This document shows positions 45,254-53,617 of a stretch of DNA of 64,000 bases, in pieces; position 1 is the first letter of the stretch, and the number at the start of each line of letters is the position of its first letter. A model generated the notes under the pieces. The model had not been told where the DNA came from. It made no database searches and worked only from the letters and a program-made list of their open reading frames with translations. Origin of the DNA: Clostridium_AF sediminicola (GTDB lineage: Bacteria; Bacillota; Clostridia; Clostridiales; Clostridiaceae); contig NZ_BAABMF010000009.1 of NCBI RefSeq assembly GCF_050402865.1, positions 62,001 through 126,000 on the forward strand, given 5' to 3'. Made by a program: the position numbers and the translations under genes.

Positions 45254-45292
45254 TGAACCAGTAGAGATTTGAATCTACTGGTTCAGTTTTTG
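45254..45292. terminator. Bidirectional terminator between kinase and ferritin-like gene
   Basis: A perfect 12-bp stem TGAACCAGTAGA / TCTACTGGTTCA with an 8-base loop and GTTTTTG on the plus side. The minus-strand ferritin-like gene ends just 8 bases beyond. Confidence 0.85.
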
Positions 45293-45299
45293 TTGTTAT

Positions 45300-45872
45300 T
45301 TAGGAACTTAAAGGTTTATAGGTACATCCACAAAACTTAAGAAGAGCTTCATTGAAAAGATGTATATGGACTTTTTCATCGAGTATAATTCTTTCAAGTA
45401 TTTCTTTTACGTATGGGTCTTCAATAATGTTTATATGCTTTTTGTATTCTTTAATAGCTTTGTATTCTGAATCAATATCTGCTTTCAATCTTTCACATAA
45501 TGTTGTACCATAATAGACGAAACTTCCATTCCAAGGCATCATACATGTGCTATAAGAGCCTCTTATTACAGGGTTACCACCCAGTTTTTTTATCACATCT
45601 GCCAATATTTCCATATGCAGCATTTCAGTAATAGCTGTATTTTCTAAAAGTTCTCCAAGTTCTTCATCAGTGTCTTTAAAGAAAAAATAATGATAAAGGT
45701 ATTGACTTATTGCAGTAAATTCACTTACTAAACCTGCATAATCATCCATCAAGATTTCTGCATAGTTTATATTTGATTCAAGAACTTTTACTTCCGGGTA
45801 AGGGGAAGGATCTGAATACTTATCTCTTTTATGCATTTCATAATTAATTTTGCTAATAATAATTTCCTCCAA
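45300..45872 (-). CDS. Ferritin-like diiron protein
   Basis: A four-helix-bundle ferritin-like protein of up to 190 residues. Candidate metal ligands, numbered from 45872, are E51 in VSEFTAISQYLYH, E83 and H86 in ITEMLHME, a Glu in IKEYKKHI, and a second ExxH in LDEKVHIHLF. It resembles the rubrerythrin/CotJC-like clostridial group, without the rubredoxin tail. Two Cys near the C-terminus (FCGCTYK) are notable. A role in iron or peroxide handling is likely by family. The start is uncertain: the TTG at 45872 overlaps the SD, the SD fits an ATT at 45857, and the first ATG at 45836 lies far from it. Confidence 0.78.
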   Translation of the reverse strand: MEEIIISKINYEMHKRDKYSDPSPYPEVKVLESNINYAEILMDDYAGLVSEFTAISQYLYHYFFFKDTDEELGELLENTAITEMLHMEILADVIKKLGGNPVIRGSYSTCMMPWNGSFVYYGTTLCERLKADIDSEYKAIKEYKKHINIIEDPYVKEILERIILDEKVHIHLFNEALLKFCGCTYKPLSS

Positions 45873-46019
45873 TATAAAATACTACTATATAATATATGAT
45901 TATTTACAAATTTATTACTAAATATTTTGATTTTTTATTAGTATATTAATGTGAATTTAAATGATATATAATATATATAGAAGGGATGATTTGAAATAAT
46001 AGGTAAATATCCTTTAATA

Positions 46020-46112
46020 ATGATCACTACAATTGTAAGTATAGTTATATTACTAATTGTAGAAGTGTATGTTTTAATAATTAGGAAGAAAAGGGGAAAA
46101 TATTACTTATGA
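46020..46112 (+). CDS. Tiny single-pass membrane ORF coupled to the flavodoxin-like gene
   Basis: A 30-codon ORF reading MITTIVSIVILLIVEVYVLI then a basic tail RKKRGKYYL. It predicts one TM helix with positive residues on the inside. Its stop overlaps the next start as ATGA, a sign of translational coupling. Against it, there is no SD before the ATG; GAAGGG at 45981 would suit an upstream non-AUG start, but TGA at 45987 limits that. It may be a leader or a small membrane partner of the reductase. Confidence 0.35.
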   Translation: MITTIVSIVILLIVEVYVLIIRKKRGKYYL

Positions 46113-46837
46113 TAAAGGTACTTGCGATAAATTCAAGCAATAGAAAGATGAATACATATGGTCTTATTGTACAATTGAAGGAGATTTTACAAAGAGACAA
46201 TATTGATGTAGAAATAATAAATTTATTTAATTACGATATAAAAACCTGTATTGGGTGTGAACATTGTTTAGTTAAAGGAGGGTGTGTGTTTAAGGATCAG
46301 GCTTTTGAGATTATGGAGAAAATAAAGTCAATGGATGGCATAATTTTAACTTCACCAGTTTATTTAGAAAATGTATCTGGTAAACTAAAGACATTTATTG
46401 ATAGAACTTGTAGTTGGTTTCATCGCCCGGATATCTATGGTAAGCCGGTTCTGGTTGTATCAACAACAAAGGGCTCAGGCTTAAAACCAACTTTAAAGTA
46501 CTTAAAAAGAGTGGTTATTCAGTGGGGTGGTTTTTATACAGGTAGTATAGGAAGAACTATTAGGAATATAGATAATGAGATAGAAAATAGTGAATGTGAA
46601 AATTTTGTAAAACATCTTCGTAAAAATAAGGAAAATTATAAACCTTCATTTAGTGCTCTTATAAATTTTCAAGTTCAAAAAGTTCTTGCATATAAATTGA
46701 TAGGTTTAGATAGCCAGTACTGGATAGAAAAAGGGTGGAATGATGCTCCATATTATTTTAAATGTAAAATAAATATTTTTAAAAGATTTGTAACAACAAG
46801 TTTTGGTAAATTTCTAAATAAAGTTGTAAATAGTTGA
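46109..46837 (+). CDS. Flavodoxin-like NAD(P)H-dependent FMN reductase with cysteine cluster
   Basis: A 242-residue protein of the NADPH-dependent FMN reductase/iron-sulphur flavoprotein type. The flavodoxin fold begins VLAINSSNRKMNT. A Cys set C47, C50, C53, C59 (CIGCEHC then GGC) follows, matching ferredoxin-like or disulphide redox motifs of this family. FMN-loop segments SPVYLENVSGKLKTFIDR and VSTTKGSGLKPT are clear. The last 80 residues are an unusual basic tail, absent from standard flavodoxin reductases. GGGG at 46093-46096 serves as SD. Substrate and electron partner are unknown. Confidence 0.85.
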   Translation: MIKVLAINSSNRKMNTYGLIVQLKEILQRDNIDVEIINLFNYDIKTCIGCEHCLVKGGCVFKDQAFEIMEKIKSMDGIILTSPVYLENVSGKLKTFIDRTCSWFHRPDIYGKPVLVVSTTKGSGLKPTLKYLKRVVIQWGGFYTGSIGRTIRNIDNEIENSECENFVKHLRKNKENYKPSFSALINFQVQKVLAYKLIGLDSQYWIEKGWNDAPYYFKCKINIFKRFVTTSFGKFLNKVVNS

Positions 46838-46865
46838 ATATATTAAAGCAAACAACACAAATATA

Positions 46866-46905
46866 AAAAATAGCTGTATCATAAAAAGTATCTACAGCTA
46901 TTTTT
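46866..46905 (+). terminator. Intrinsic terminator of the flavodoxin-like gene
   Basis: A perfect 13-bp stem AAAAATAGCTGTA / TACAGCTATTTTT, loop 14 bases, with T-run on the 3' arm. The rest of 46838-47088 has only this and the next terminator. Confidence 0.8.
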
Positions 46906-47038
46906 ATTATTTATACTATTCGAAGATTATGGATTGCAGATTGTAGGTGGCTCACTGTTATTACAGCAATTTTTAATAAAATATGTCATTAAAAAAATAT
47001 TGGTGATAATATTGTATATTTTCGTAATTAAAAAACAC

Positions 47039-47068
47039 AACCTAGTAGATAGGTGAATCTACTAGGTT
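47039..47068 (-). terminator. Intrinsic terminator of the LuxR-type regulator gene
   Basis: A perfect 11-bp stem AACCTAGTAGA / TCTACTAGGTT; read on the minus strand it is followed by GTGTTTTTT. It lies 21 bases beyond the stop at 47089. Confidence 0.8.
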
Positions 47069-47088
47069 TATAAGATAGTTTATTACTA

Positions 47089-50000
47089 TTAATTATTGTT
47101 TAAATACCCCTCTTTTTCTGCAATTTTTAAAGCATCAGCTTTTTTTGATACATAAAATTTAGAGTAAATTTTTTTCATATGAGTTTTTATAGTATTTGGG
47201 CTTAAAGATAAAATGGTTGCAACTTGAGTATAAGTATTTCCTTTAGAAACAAGTCTTATCACTTCTATTTCTCTTGAGGTAAGTTTTTCAAAAGTATTTA
47301 TTGTTGAATTATTTATATTAGTACAGCTAGGTTCAAATTTAATGCAGCTTAAAACTTGTCTAAATATATTTTTAATTAAGTATATGTTTTGTGGTTTGTA
47401 TCCGCCTGTTTTTTCAATATATAAAATAGATACAAGACCATTATTTTTGATAATAGGCAAACAAATTAATGTCTTATCTTTATTTAAGTAGTTATTGAAA
47501 TTTAAAAACAAATTGTTATTTTTACTATTATCAAAACTTATAAAGTCTTCATTTGTTCTACAACAGAATCTTATAATTTTAGCAGGAATTTCTCCAATAT
47601 TATCAATACTTTTCCCAACAACAGCAGATGGAATATTTTTATCGAAATATTCAGCAATAATAAAATCATCATCTTCTTCATGAATTAGATATATTTTATC
47701 AGTGATTAAATCACTTTTAAGAAATTTAACAAAAAATTCAATTATATTTTGATTTGAACTTCTATTTGTATCTTCCATAAGACCATATAACTTTAGAAGA
47801 TTTCCTGATGTATCAAATATGGTTTTATTAAAATAAGTTTCCATTTTTTCACTATAAGACTGATTTTCAAAATTATCATTCATTAATAAAACCTCATTTT
47901 TTTGCATATGAAATAGCTTACCATAAGCACCGATTTTATTAAATAATTTAGTAGAAGATAAATAATAATCTGTTGCTTTTGACTTTAATTTGTTTTCCAT
48001 AAGATATGAAGAAGCAAATTCATTTGCCATAGCTTCAATTAAAGTAAATTTATTTTTTTTGGCACTTTCAATTGATTTATTATAATTAAGCAAAGCACCA
48101 TCACTTACTTTAAATACTCTATCATATTCTGCCAATAGCAGAATATACCTACACTCATAATTGGAAGGATTATGATAGGCTGCTTTTTTTATTATTTTAA
48201 GGTGCTTCTTTAGTCTTGATCTATATTTGACTTTCTCAAATCCACTAAATTTATTAAAATTCTTTAAAATTAGAATACAGTCGTAGAATAAAGTTCTTAT
48301 ATATTCGATATATGTTTTTTGCTCACCAATCTTTTTTATTAGGATATTAGAAAGGTGAAGCCCTGTAGTGTATTCACCATAAATTGTAAAAATTATAACT
48401 ATTAGCATGTTCAAATTAAAAGTCTGTTCAATATGCTCTATTTCATTAATATTATATGCAAATAAACCTTTTGTTTTTTTTGTATCAAATGGATAATTTT
48501 GCAACAGTTTTACATACAATTGATAATTTGAAATAGCACTAATTTGCATAGATAAATTATTCTTAATTGTAAAGTTTTTGTGATCTTCACAAGTATTATA
48601 TAAAATCTCTAGATTATTACCTGAAAAGGATAAAATTTCATATATCCCTATCATACTATAACTTACAAAAATAATATTATTACATTTTTCACCATCTATA
48701 ATTGCAGTTTCACAGTGATCTTTACTTTTTAAGTAATGAAAATGTTTATGAGAAACAAAAACACCTAATGTATAATTAGAAAAACTTGAAACCATGCAAT
48801 CGTTATTGTTATCTAAAAGACTTTTTGATACATTGTATATTTTCAATCCTTTTTCATAATTATTAAATATATAATAATAAATAACACTAAGTCCTGCGTA
48901 ATAAATAGAAGCTAGTTTAGAATTACCATTTTTTATAGAATGAATAATAGATTTTATAGTAATATAAGCAAATAAATTTTGATTTACTAAGAAAGTACAT
49001 GGAATAACATAAAGAATAATATTCATTTGTTTTTCGAAAATAGAGTCTTCTGGAACATTTAGGTTTAATAAATCATCCTTAGTTTTATTTCTGAGAACCC
49101 ATTTTAAATTTATTAATTCCTTTAGTAAAAAAAGTAAGAGAAGCTTATTTCTTGGGAAATAAAATTTTAGTTTTGATAATGCTTTCTTACCATAATCAAT
49201 AGATAACGAGTAATTTTCGTAATTTAAAGATATCTGTAACTTAAGTGTATACAAATCTGATAGTTGAAAATCAGTTAATTTAGTGAAAAATAATGAATCT
49301 ATAATTTTTTCGGATTCACCTAAATTACCCAATAGATAATGCATGTTTGCTTTTTCAAATAAAATCGTAAAAGATAATTCATTCTCTTGTAAATCTATAT
49401 CTTTATAAATAGAATAGGCAAGATTTAAGTAATTTAGAGCTTGGCTAAAATAAGCTATCATTTTAGACTGTTCTGCAGCTAAGATATTAAAATTACAAAT
49501 TCTTTTTAATAGTTTTAAATCTTTTATATCTTTAGTTGTCTTATTAATAAAATAGATATATTTTAAAATATTTTTATCAGTTATTTCTTGGTGGTGTAAA
49601 TGGTAAAAACCAACTTTTACATCTATTTCTTCTAAGATATTTTCCTCAAACATATTTAATGCAGCAGTATATACTTTGTCGTGAAAAAATCCATATGAAT
49701 TGCTACCTTTATTTATTATAATTCCTTTATTAATAAGTATGTTTAGACTTGATTTTAGTTCAAATTCATCAAAGTGAGTTAATTCTTTTAGATATTCTAA
49801 AGTGAAATTAGTTTTAATACAAGTAATATATTTTAATATATTTTTATCATCTTCACTAAGAGTATGAAGTTTATTGAGAATTAATTGGATAAGTTCATTG
49901 TTTATTGTTATTTCGTGAATAAATAAATCTTCAGTTATACTAAGATATTGATTATTTTCGTCCAAAATTATCAATCCATTGTCATATAGAAGTTTTATAA

Positions 50001-50817
50001 GTTCAGTTAAAAAATAGGGATTTCCTAAAGTCTTTTCTTTGAGATATTTAGCTAATAGTTCCAAATCGTTTTCTTTAAAAGTAAAATTTTGGAGTAAAAA
50101 TTTTTGGATTTCCTCTATAGAAAAATTTTTAAGTTCTAATTCTTCTATATCATATAAAGTATTTATACCATTAATAAAATTATTAGCAGCTTTATTATCT
50201 TCAAGCTCATTACATCTATGGCTTAAAATAAAAAGTATATTTAAATCCATAATTTGATCATAATAGGCATCTAAAAAGGAAATAGTTTCCTTATCTGCCC
50301 ATTGCAAATCATCAATAAATAGTACTAACGGTTTTCCGTTTCTTGAAAAGATTTTTAGAATATCCATAAAACTATTTTGGAGATTAGTGGATAGGTTTGA
50401 AAAGTCTAAATTTTTAACAGAACTATTTATACCATAAATTTTTCTATAATTAATTGATACATTGGCTAAATATTTGCTATTAGATGATAGACCTTTTGAA
50501 ATTTTTTCTTTCCAAAAAGAAAATGATTTGTTATTTTCGCAAAGAATTTTGGCAAAAAGGATATCTAATATTGAAATAATACCGTAGTAAGGAGTATTTT
50601 GGATATTTAAATATTTAACGTATCCAAAAAAAGCTTTTTCTGTAATTTCTTTGTACAATCCTTTGGTAACTAAACTAGTTTTACCTATTCCACTTTCACC
50701 TTTTATAATAATAACTTTACTATTTTGGTTTTTTATATATTCAAAAGAGTCCTTTAGTAGTTGAAGTTCAGATTGTCTGTTTATAATATTGTTAGAAATA
50801 AATTTGTTATCTTTCAT
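47089..50817 (-). CDS. Large ATP-binding LuxR-family regulator (LAL/MalT-like)
   Basis: A 1242-residue protein. The N-terminal AAA_16/NACHT-like ATPase has Walker A GESGIGKTS (40-48), Walker B LVLFIDDLQWAD near 168-179, and a downstream ILSHR sensor. A long helical, TPR-like middle region spans about 400-980. A GAF-like region follows (about 1010-1150), and the C-terminal LuxR HTH (about 1178-1240) is LTSREIEVIRLVSKGNTYTQ... The LAL layout implies ATP- and ligand-driven oligomerisation before DNA binding. No SD is obvious beyond AAAGGTG near the ATG. It is divergent from a sigma region 2-only gene. Ligand and targets unknown. Confidence 0.9.
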   Translation of the reverse strand: MKDNKFISNNIINRQSELQLLKDSFEYIKNQNSKVIIIKGESGIGKTSLVTKGLYKEITEKAFFGYVKYLNIQNTPYYGIISILDILFAKILCENNKSFSFWKEKISKGLSSNSKYLANVSINYRKIYGINSSVKNLDFSNLSTNLQNSFMDILKIFSRNGKPLVLFIDDLQWADKETISFLDAYYDQIMDLNILFILSHRCNELEDNKAANNFINGINTLYDIEELELKNFSIEEIQKFLLQNFTFKENDLELLAKYLKEKTLGNPYFLTELIKLLYDNGLIILDENNQYLSITEDLFIHEITINNELIQLILNKLHTLSEDDKNILKYITCIKTNFTLEYLKELTHFDEFELKSSLNILINKGIIINKGSNSYGFFHDKVYTAALNMFEENILEEIDVKVGFYHLHHQEITDKNILKYIYFINKTTKDIKDLKLLKRICNFNILAAEQSKMIAYFSQALNYLNLAYSIYKDIDLQENELSFTILFEKANMHYLLGNLGESEKIIDSLFFTKLTDFQLSDLYTLKLQISLNYENYSLSIDYGKKALSKLKFYFPRNKLLLLFLLKELINLKWVLRNKTKDDLLNLNVPEDSIFEKQMNIILYVIPCTFLVNQNLFAYITIKSIIHSIKNGNSKLASIYYAGLSVIYYYIFNNYEKGLKIYNVSKSLLDNNNDCMVSSFSNYTLGVFVSHKHFHYLKSKDHCETAIIDGEKCNNIIFVSYSMIGIYEILSFSGNNLEILYNTCEDHKNFTIKNNLSMQISAISNYQLYVKLLQNYPFDTKKTKGLFAYNINEIEHIEQTFNLNMLIVIIFTIYGEYTTGLHLSNILIKKIGEQKTYIEYIRTLFYDCILILKNFNKFSGFEKVKYRSRLKKHLKIIKKAAYHNPSNYECRYILLLAEYDRVFKVSDGALLNYNKSIESAKKNKFTLIEAMANEFASSYLMENKLKSKATDYYLSSTKLFNKIGAYGKLFHMQKNEVLLMNDNFENQSYSEKMETYFNKTIFDTSGNLLKLYGLMEDTNRSSNQNIIEFFVKFLKSDLITDKIYLIHEEDDDFIIAEYFDKNIPSAVVGKSIDNIGEIPAKIIRFCCRTNEDFISFDNSKNNNLFLNFNNYLNKDKTLICLPIIKNNGLVSILYIEKTGGYKPQNIYLIKNIFRQVLSCIKFEPSCTNINNSTINTFEKLTSREIEVIRLVSKGNTYTQVATILSLSPNTIKTHMKKIYSKFYVSKKADALKIAEKEGYLNNN

Positions 50818-50939
50818 AGCATCACCTTTAATTTTGATACATAATTATATCATAAATTACAATTTTCTTGAAGAAAATTGTATTATAAAAGTTTAAATAC
50901 TATAAATATGATGGTGTTATTAAAGAATCAATGTAATGC

Positions 50940-51004
50940 TTGTTAATTTGAATTCAAATTTTATTTAAATTCAAATTAACAAAAAATCACCCATTTTGGG
51001 TGAT
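50940..51004. other. Tandem hairpins in the LuxR/sigma-like intergenic region
   Basis: A 15-bp perfect stem TTGTTAATTTGAATT (50940-50954) / AATTCAAATTAACAA (50968-50982) is followed at once by ATCACCC / GGGTGAT (50986-51004) with a 5-base loop. The plus strand has AAAAAA between them, so on the minus strand the second hairpin ends in TTTTTT like a terminator. A further 15-base palindrome CGCTATTTAATAGCG lies at 51087-51101. The 393-bp region otherwise has no gene. Confidence 0.55.
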
Positions 51005-51210
51005 GAAAAACCTTATGATTTGGTGTAATATAGTTATATTCAATACACAATTGTGAGTTATACAGACGAATAAAAAAGAAAAGAGACGCTATTTAATAGC
51101 GAGTATTGAAACTGTAAGATTATGACAAAGCATCACTAGATAAACCAAATAGGTTAGTATTTGTTATATGAGAATAATTGAATTTTTGAAATCGTAAGGG
51201 GTGTTGTTAA

Positions 51211-51585
51211 GTGAAAGAGTTAATTTTGAGAGCGAAAAATGGAGATTCTCAAGCTATTCAGCAAATAATAAAAAAATATACTCCGTTAGCAATTAAGGAA
51301 GCTTCTAAGTATCATATACCAGATTATGAGTTTAAGGATTTGGTACAGCATTGTTATTTAAGTATTATAAAGGCAATAAAACTTTATAAAGTAGGCACAA
51401 ATCCTTTTGGTGATTATGTTACTATATCAGTTAGAAATAATATGGAGGAATTTGTAAGGCATAAAGTAAAACATAATAGAGAGAGACCTATGAGTTATGA
51501 TTTAAGAATGAATTCTACAGAATATTTATTTACTATTGAAGATCAAGTCATAGCATATGAACAGATTAAGACATTAAGAATATAA
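51211..51585 (+). CDS. Sigma-70 region 2-like protein lacking region 4
   Basis: A 124-residue protein. Its first 90 residues resemble sigma-70 region 2: LILRAKNGDSQAIQQIIKKY, YEFKDLVQHCYLSIIKAIKLY and FGDYVTISVRNNMEEFVRHK. The promoter -35-binding region 4 is missing; the protein stops shortly after a linker, at IKTLRI. It may be a truncated gene or a natural region 2-only factor as known for HTH_16/TcdR-type proteins and phage-like regulators. Initiation at a GTG with AAGGGG 8 bases upstream. It is divergent from a LAL regulator. A possible partner or target is the small gene downstream. Confidence 0.7.
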   Translation: MKELILRAKNGDSQAIQQIIKKYTPLAIKEASKYHIPDYEFKDLVQHCYLSIIKAIKLYKVGTNPFGDYVTISVRNNMEEFVRHKVKHNRERPMSYDLRMNSTEYLFTIEDQVIAYEQIKTLRI

Positions 51586-51716
51586 TTGAAAAAAATAATA
51601 GAAGTAAAAAATAGAATAAAATTTGGCGCATTTGTGAATTTTTTTAAGAGTTTTTCACATACTAAAGTTGTTAGAAACTTTAATTAAAATTTTACTGAAT
51701 TTATGGAGGTAATACT

Positions 51717-51908
51717 ATGCAAGGAAAAAATGCAAGACAAAACGTTCAACAAGTATGTGATGAACTTGAAACATGTAAATCTCAATTAAATCAAGCGATT
51801 AGCACAGTGGAAAAACCACAAAACAAACAAAAAATTCAACAAACTTTAAATGCTGTGGAAGATGCTTGTCAACAAGCTCAAAATACTATATCAAATTATC
51901 AAGAATAA
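51717..51908 (+). CDS. Small Gln-rich helical protein
   Basis: A 63-residue, Gln-rich, probably all-helical hairpin protein with no TM or signal. It has three Cys (VCDELETCK, EDACQQ) spaced to meet across two helices. I do not recognise a family. The strong SD GGAGG lies 9 bases before ATG, and a strong terminator follows immediately, so expression is likely. An inverted repeat GTGAA / TTCAC about 55 bases earlier may be an operator. It follows the sigma region 2-like gene by 131 bases on the same strand and could be its target. Confidence 0.65.
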   Translation: MQGKNARQNVQQVCDELETCKSQLNQAISTVEKPQNKQKIQQTLNAVEDACQQAQNTISNYQE

Positions 51909-51912
51909 AATA

Positions 51913-51942
51913 TTAAAAGAGACTCCTTTGAGTCTCTTTTAA
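51913..51942. terminator. Bidirectional terminator
   Basis: A perfect 13-bp stem TTAAAAGAGACTC / GAGTCTCTTTTAA with a 4-base loop. Both strands end T-rich, so it serves the small gene and the minus-strand response regulator, whose stop codon lies in its 3' arm. Confidence 0.9.
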
Positions 51943-53537
51943 TATTTTAATGATTTAAATTGTTTACAAGTATATCCAGTAATATCTTTAAATACTTTAC
52001 TAAAATAATAAGGATTAAGAAAACCAACCATTTCAGCTATTTCGTACATTTTATAATTAGTTTCTAACAAAAGTTTTTTGGCTTTTTCAATTCTATATTG
52101 TATTAAATAGGTGCTAAAATTAATTCCTGTTTCTTGTTTAAAAAGTACACTAAGATAACTTTTGCTTATTTCTGCATGTTCGGAAATATCGGATAAAGAT
52201 ATATTGTGCTGATAGTTTTTTTTGATAAATTCAATACTCTTATAAACGGCGTATGAATAATTATGGATGTTATTATGTTTTTTAGCATGTAGCATCTCAG
52301 AATATAAGTCTAAAACATATTGCCTCATATGATCGAATTTTTTAAATTTGTTTATATTACTATAATTAAATCTATCGATTTTTTTAGAAGTGAAATCACT
52401 TAAGTTAAGTTGTTCAGCTAATATTTTTCCATAACTCATAAAGTCTCCTAGTGTATTTTTTACAAGATTAATTTTTTTTATTTTCTTTAAATTATCGAAT
52501 ATAGAGTTTATATAATTAGCTAATTCAGTTTCATCATAAGTGATTAAATATTCATTTAATTGTTGTAATGATACATTATAATCAATTTTGAAATCATTGT
52601 TAGTGTTTTTCGTATAAATGGTAATTTTATTGTTATCAAAGAAATTTTTTTCATGAGCAGTTTTAGCTTGTACAAATAATTTAGGAATTGAGTTAATATT
52701 AGATTCCATTCCACTAACACCTATATACATATCAACATCAAGAAATTGTATTATATTTCTTTTTAAAGAATCTATTAGATTATATATTTTTCTCGTTGAA
52801 TCTACTACATTGTTAATTTTGGGGAAATTTAAAAGGTATACTATGTTATCATTAACAAATGTAATATACTTATTAATTTGTAAATTATCAAAAACATTAT
52901 TTGAAATATTATAAACAGTGTTTCTAAATGTTGAATTCTTACCATAATAGTGATAACCTTTACTTACATCTTTGTAGATAGAACTATAAACAACTATAAA
53001 ATCAGCATATCTAAACATTTTTTCATTCTTCATATTAGTTTGAGCTACTAAACTATCGTTTCCATAAAACATTTCATATAGATAATTTTCTATGAAGTTT
53101 ATTGAATCAGAGGATTCATTGGTGGTATTAATTTCTTCACAAACCATGTATATTTTTTCCTTATCTATTTCTTTAGATAACTTGTTCAAAATCTGTAATA
53201 AATTTTCACTAGTTAAGTTAGATTTTAGAATATAGTCTGATGCTCCAAGTTTAATAGCTTCTTTAGCATAATTGAAGTCATCATAATGTGTTAAAATTAT
53301 AGATTTTAGATTTTCTTTTTTCTTTTTTAGTGTTTGAATTAAATCTAAACCATTTACAATGGGCATTTTTATATCTGTAATAAGGATATCTGCATTAAAT
53401 TTGTCGAAAATCTCAATACATTCTTTACCATTTTTGGCTTCACCAACTACAATGTATCCATTTTCTTTCCAATTTATTGTTGATTTTAGACCTATTCTAA
53501 CTAACATTTCATCATCAGCAATTAAAACTTTTTTCAT
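51939..53537 (-). CDS. YesN-type response regulator (REC, long linker, AraC HTH)
   Basis: A 532-residue regulator. The receiver (1-120) has D8/D9, phosphoacceptor D55 in ILITDIKMPIVNG, and Lys in YILKSN. A linker of about 300 residues follows, with no motif I recognise. The AraC HTH is at about 430-528 (LSDISEHAEISKSYLSVLFKQ, AEMVGFLNPYYFSKVFK). This is full YesN size, unlike the 253-residue version earlier in this window. It is divergent from a YesM kinase gene, separated by 80 bases. It probably controls the neighbouring Rbs/Mgl-type sugar operon. Confidence 0.93.
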   Translation of the reverse strand: MKKVLIADDEMLVRIGLKSTINWKENGYIVVGEAKNGKECIEIFDKFNADILITDIKMPIVNGLDLIQTLKKKKENLKSIILTHYDDFNYAKEAIKLGASDYILKSNLTSENLLQILNKLSKEIDKEKIYMVCEEINTTNESSDSINFIENYLYEMFYGNDSLVAQTNMKNEKMFRYADFIVVYSSIYKDVSKGYHYYGKNSTFRNTVYNISNNVFDNLQINKYITFVNDNIVYLLNFPKINNVVDSTRKIYNLIDSLKRNIIQFLDVDMYIGVSGMESNINSIPKLFVQAKTAHEKNFFDNNKITIYTKNTNNDFKIDYNVSLQQLNEYLITYDETELANYINSIFDNLKKIKKINLVKNTLGDFMSYGKILAEQLNLSDFTSKKIDRFNYSNINKFKKFDHMRQYVLDLYSEMLHAKKHNNIHNYSYAVYKSIEFIKKNYQHNISLSDISEHAEISKSYLSVLFKQETGINFSTYLIQYRIEKAKKLLLETNYKMYEIAEMVGFLNPYYFSKVFKDITGYTCKQFKSLKY

Positions 53538-53617
53538 AAAAGCACTTCCTTATAGGTTATCCTTAAGTTAAACAACATAGTATAATTATATTATTTTTTC
53601 ATAATTAAGTAAATCCA

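Noticed and set aside
45254..47068. Similar AGTAGA/TCTACT hairpins as a repeat family
   Set aside because: Two hairpins at 45254 and 47039 share only a short core; both work as terminators and need no mobile-element explanation.
51060..51200. c-di-GMP or other riboswitch before the sigma-like gene
   Set aside because: The hairpin-rich leader contains none of the conserved GEMM bases in the right order and no known aptamer core.
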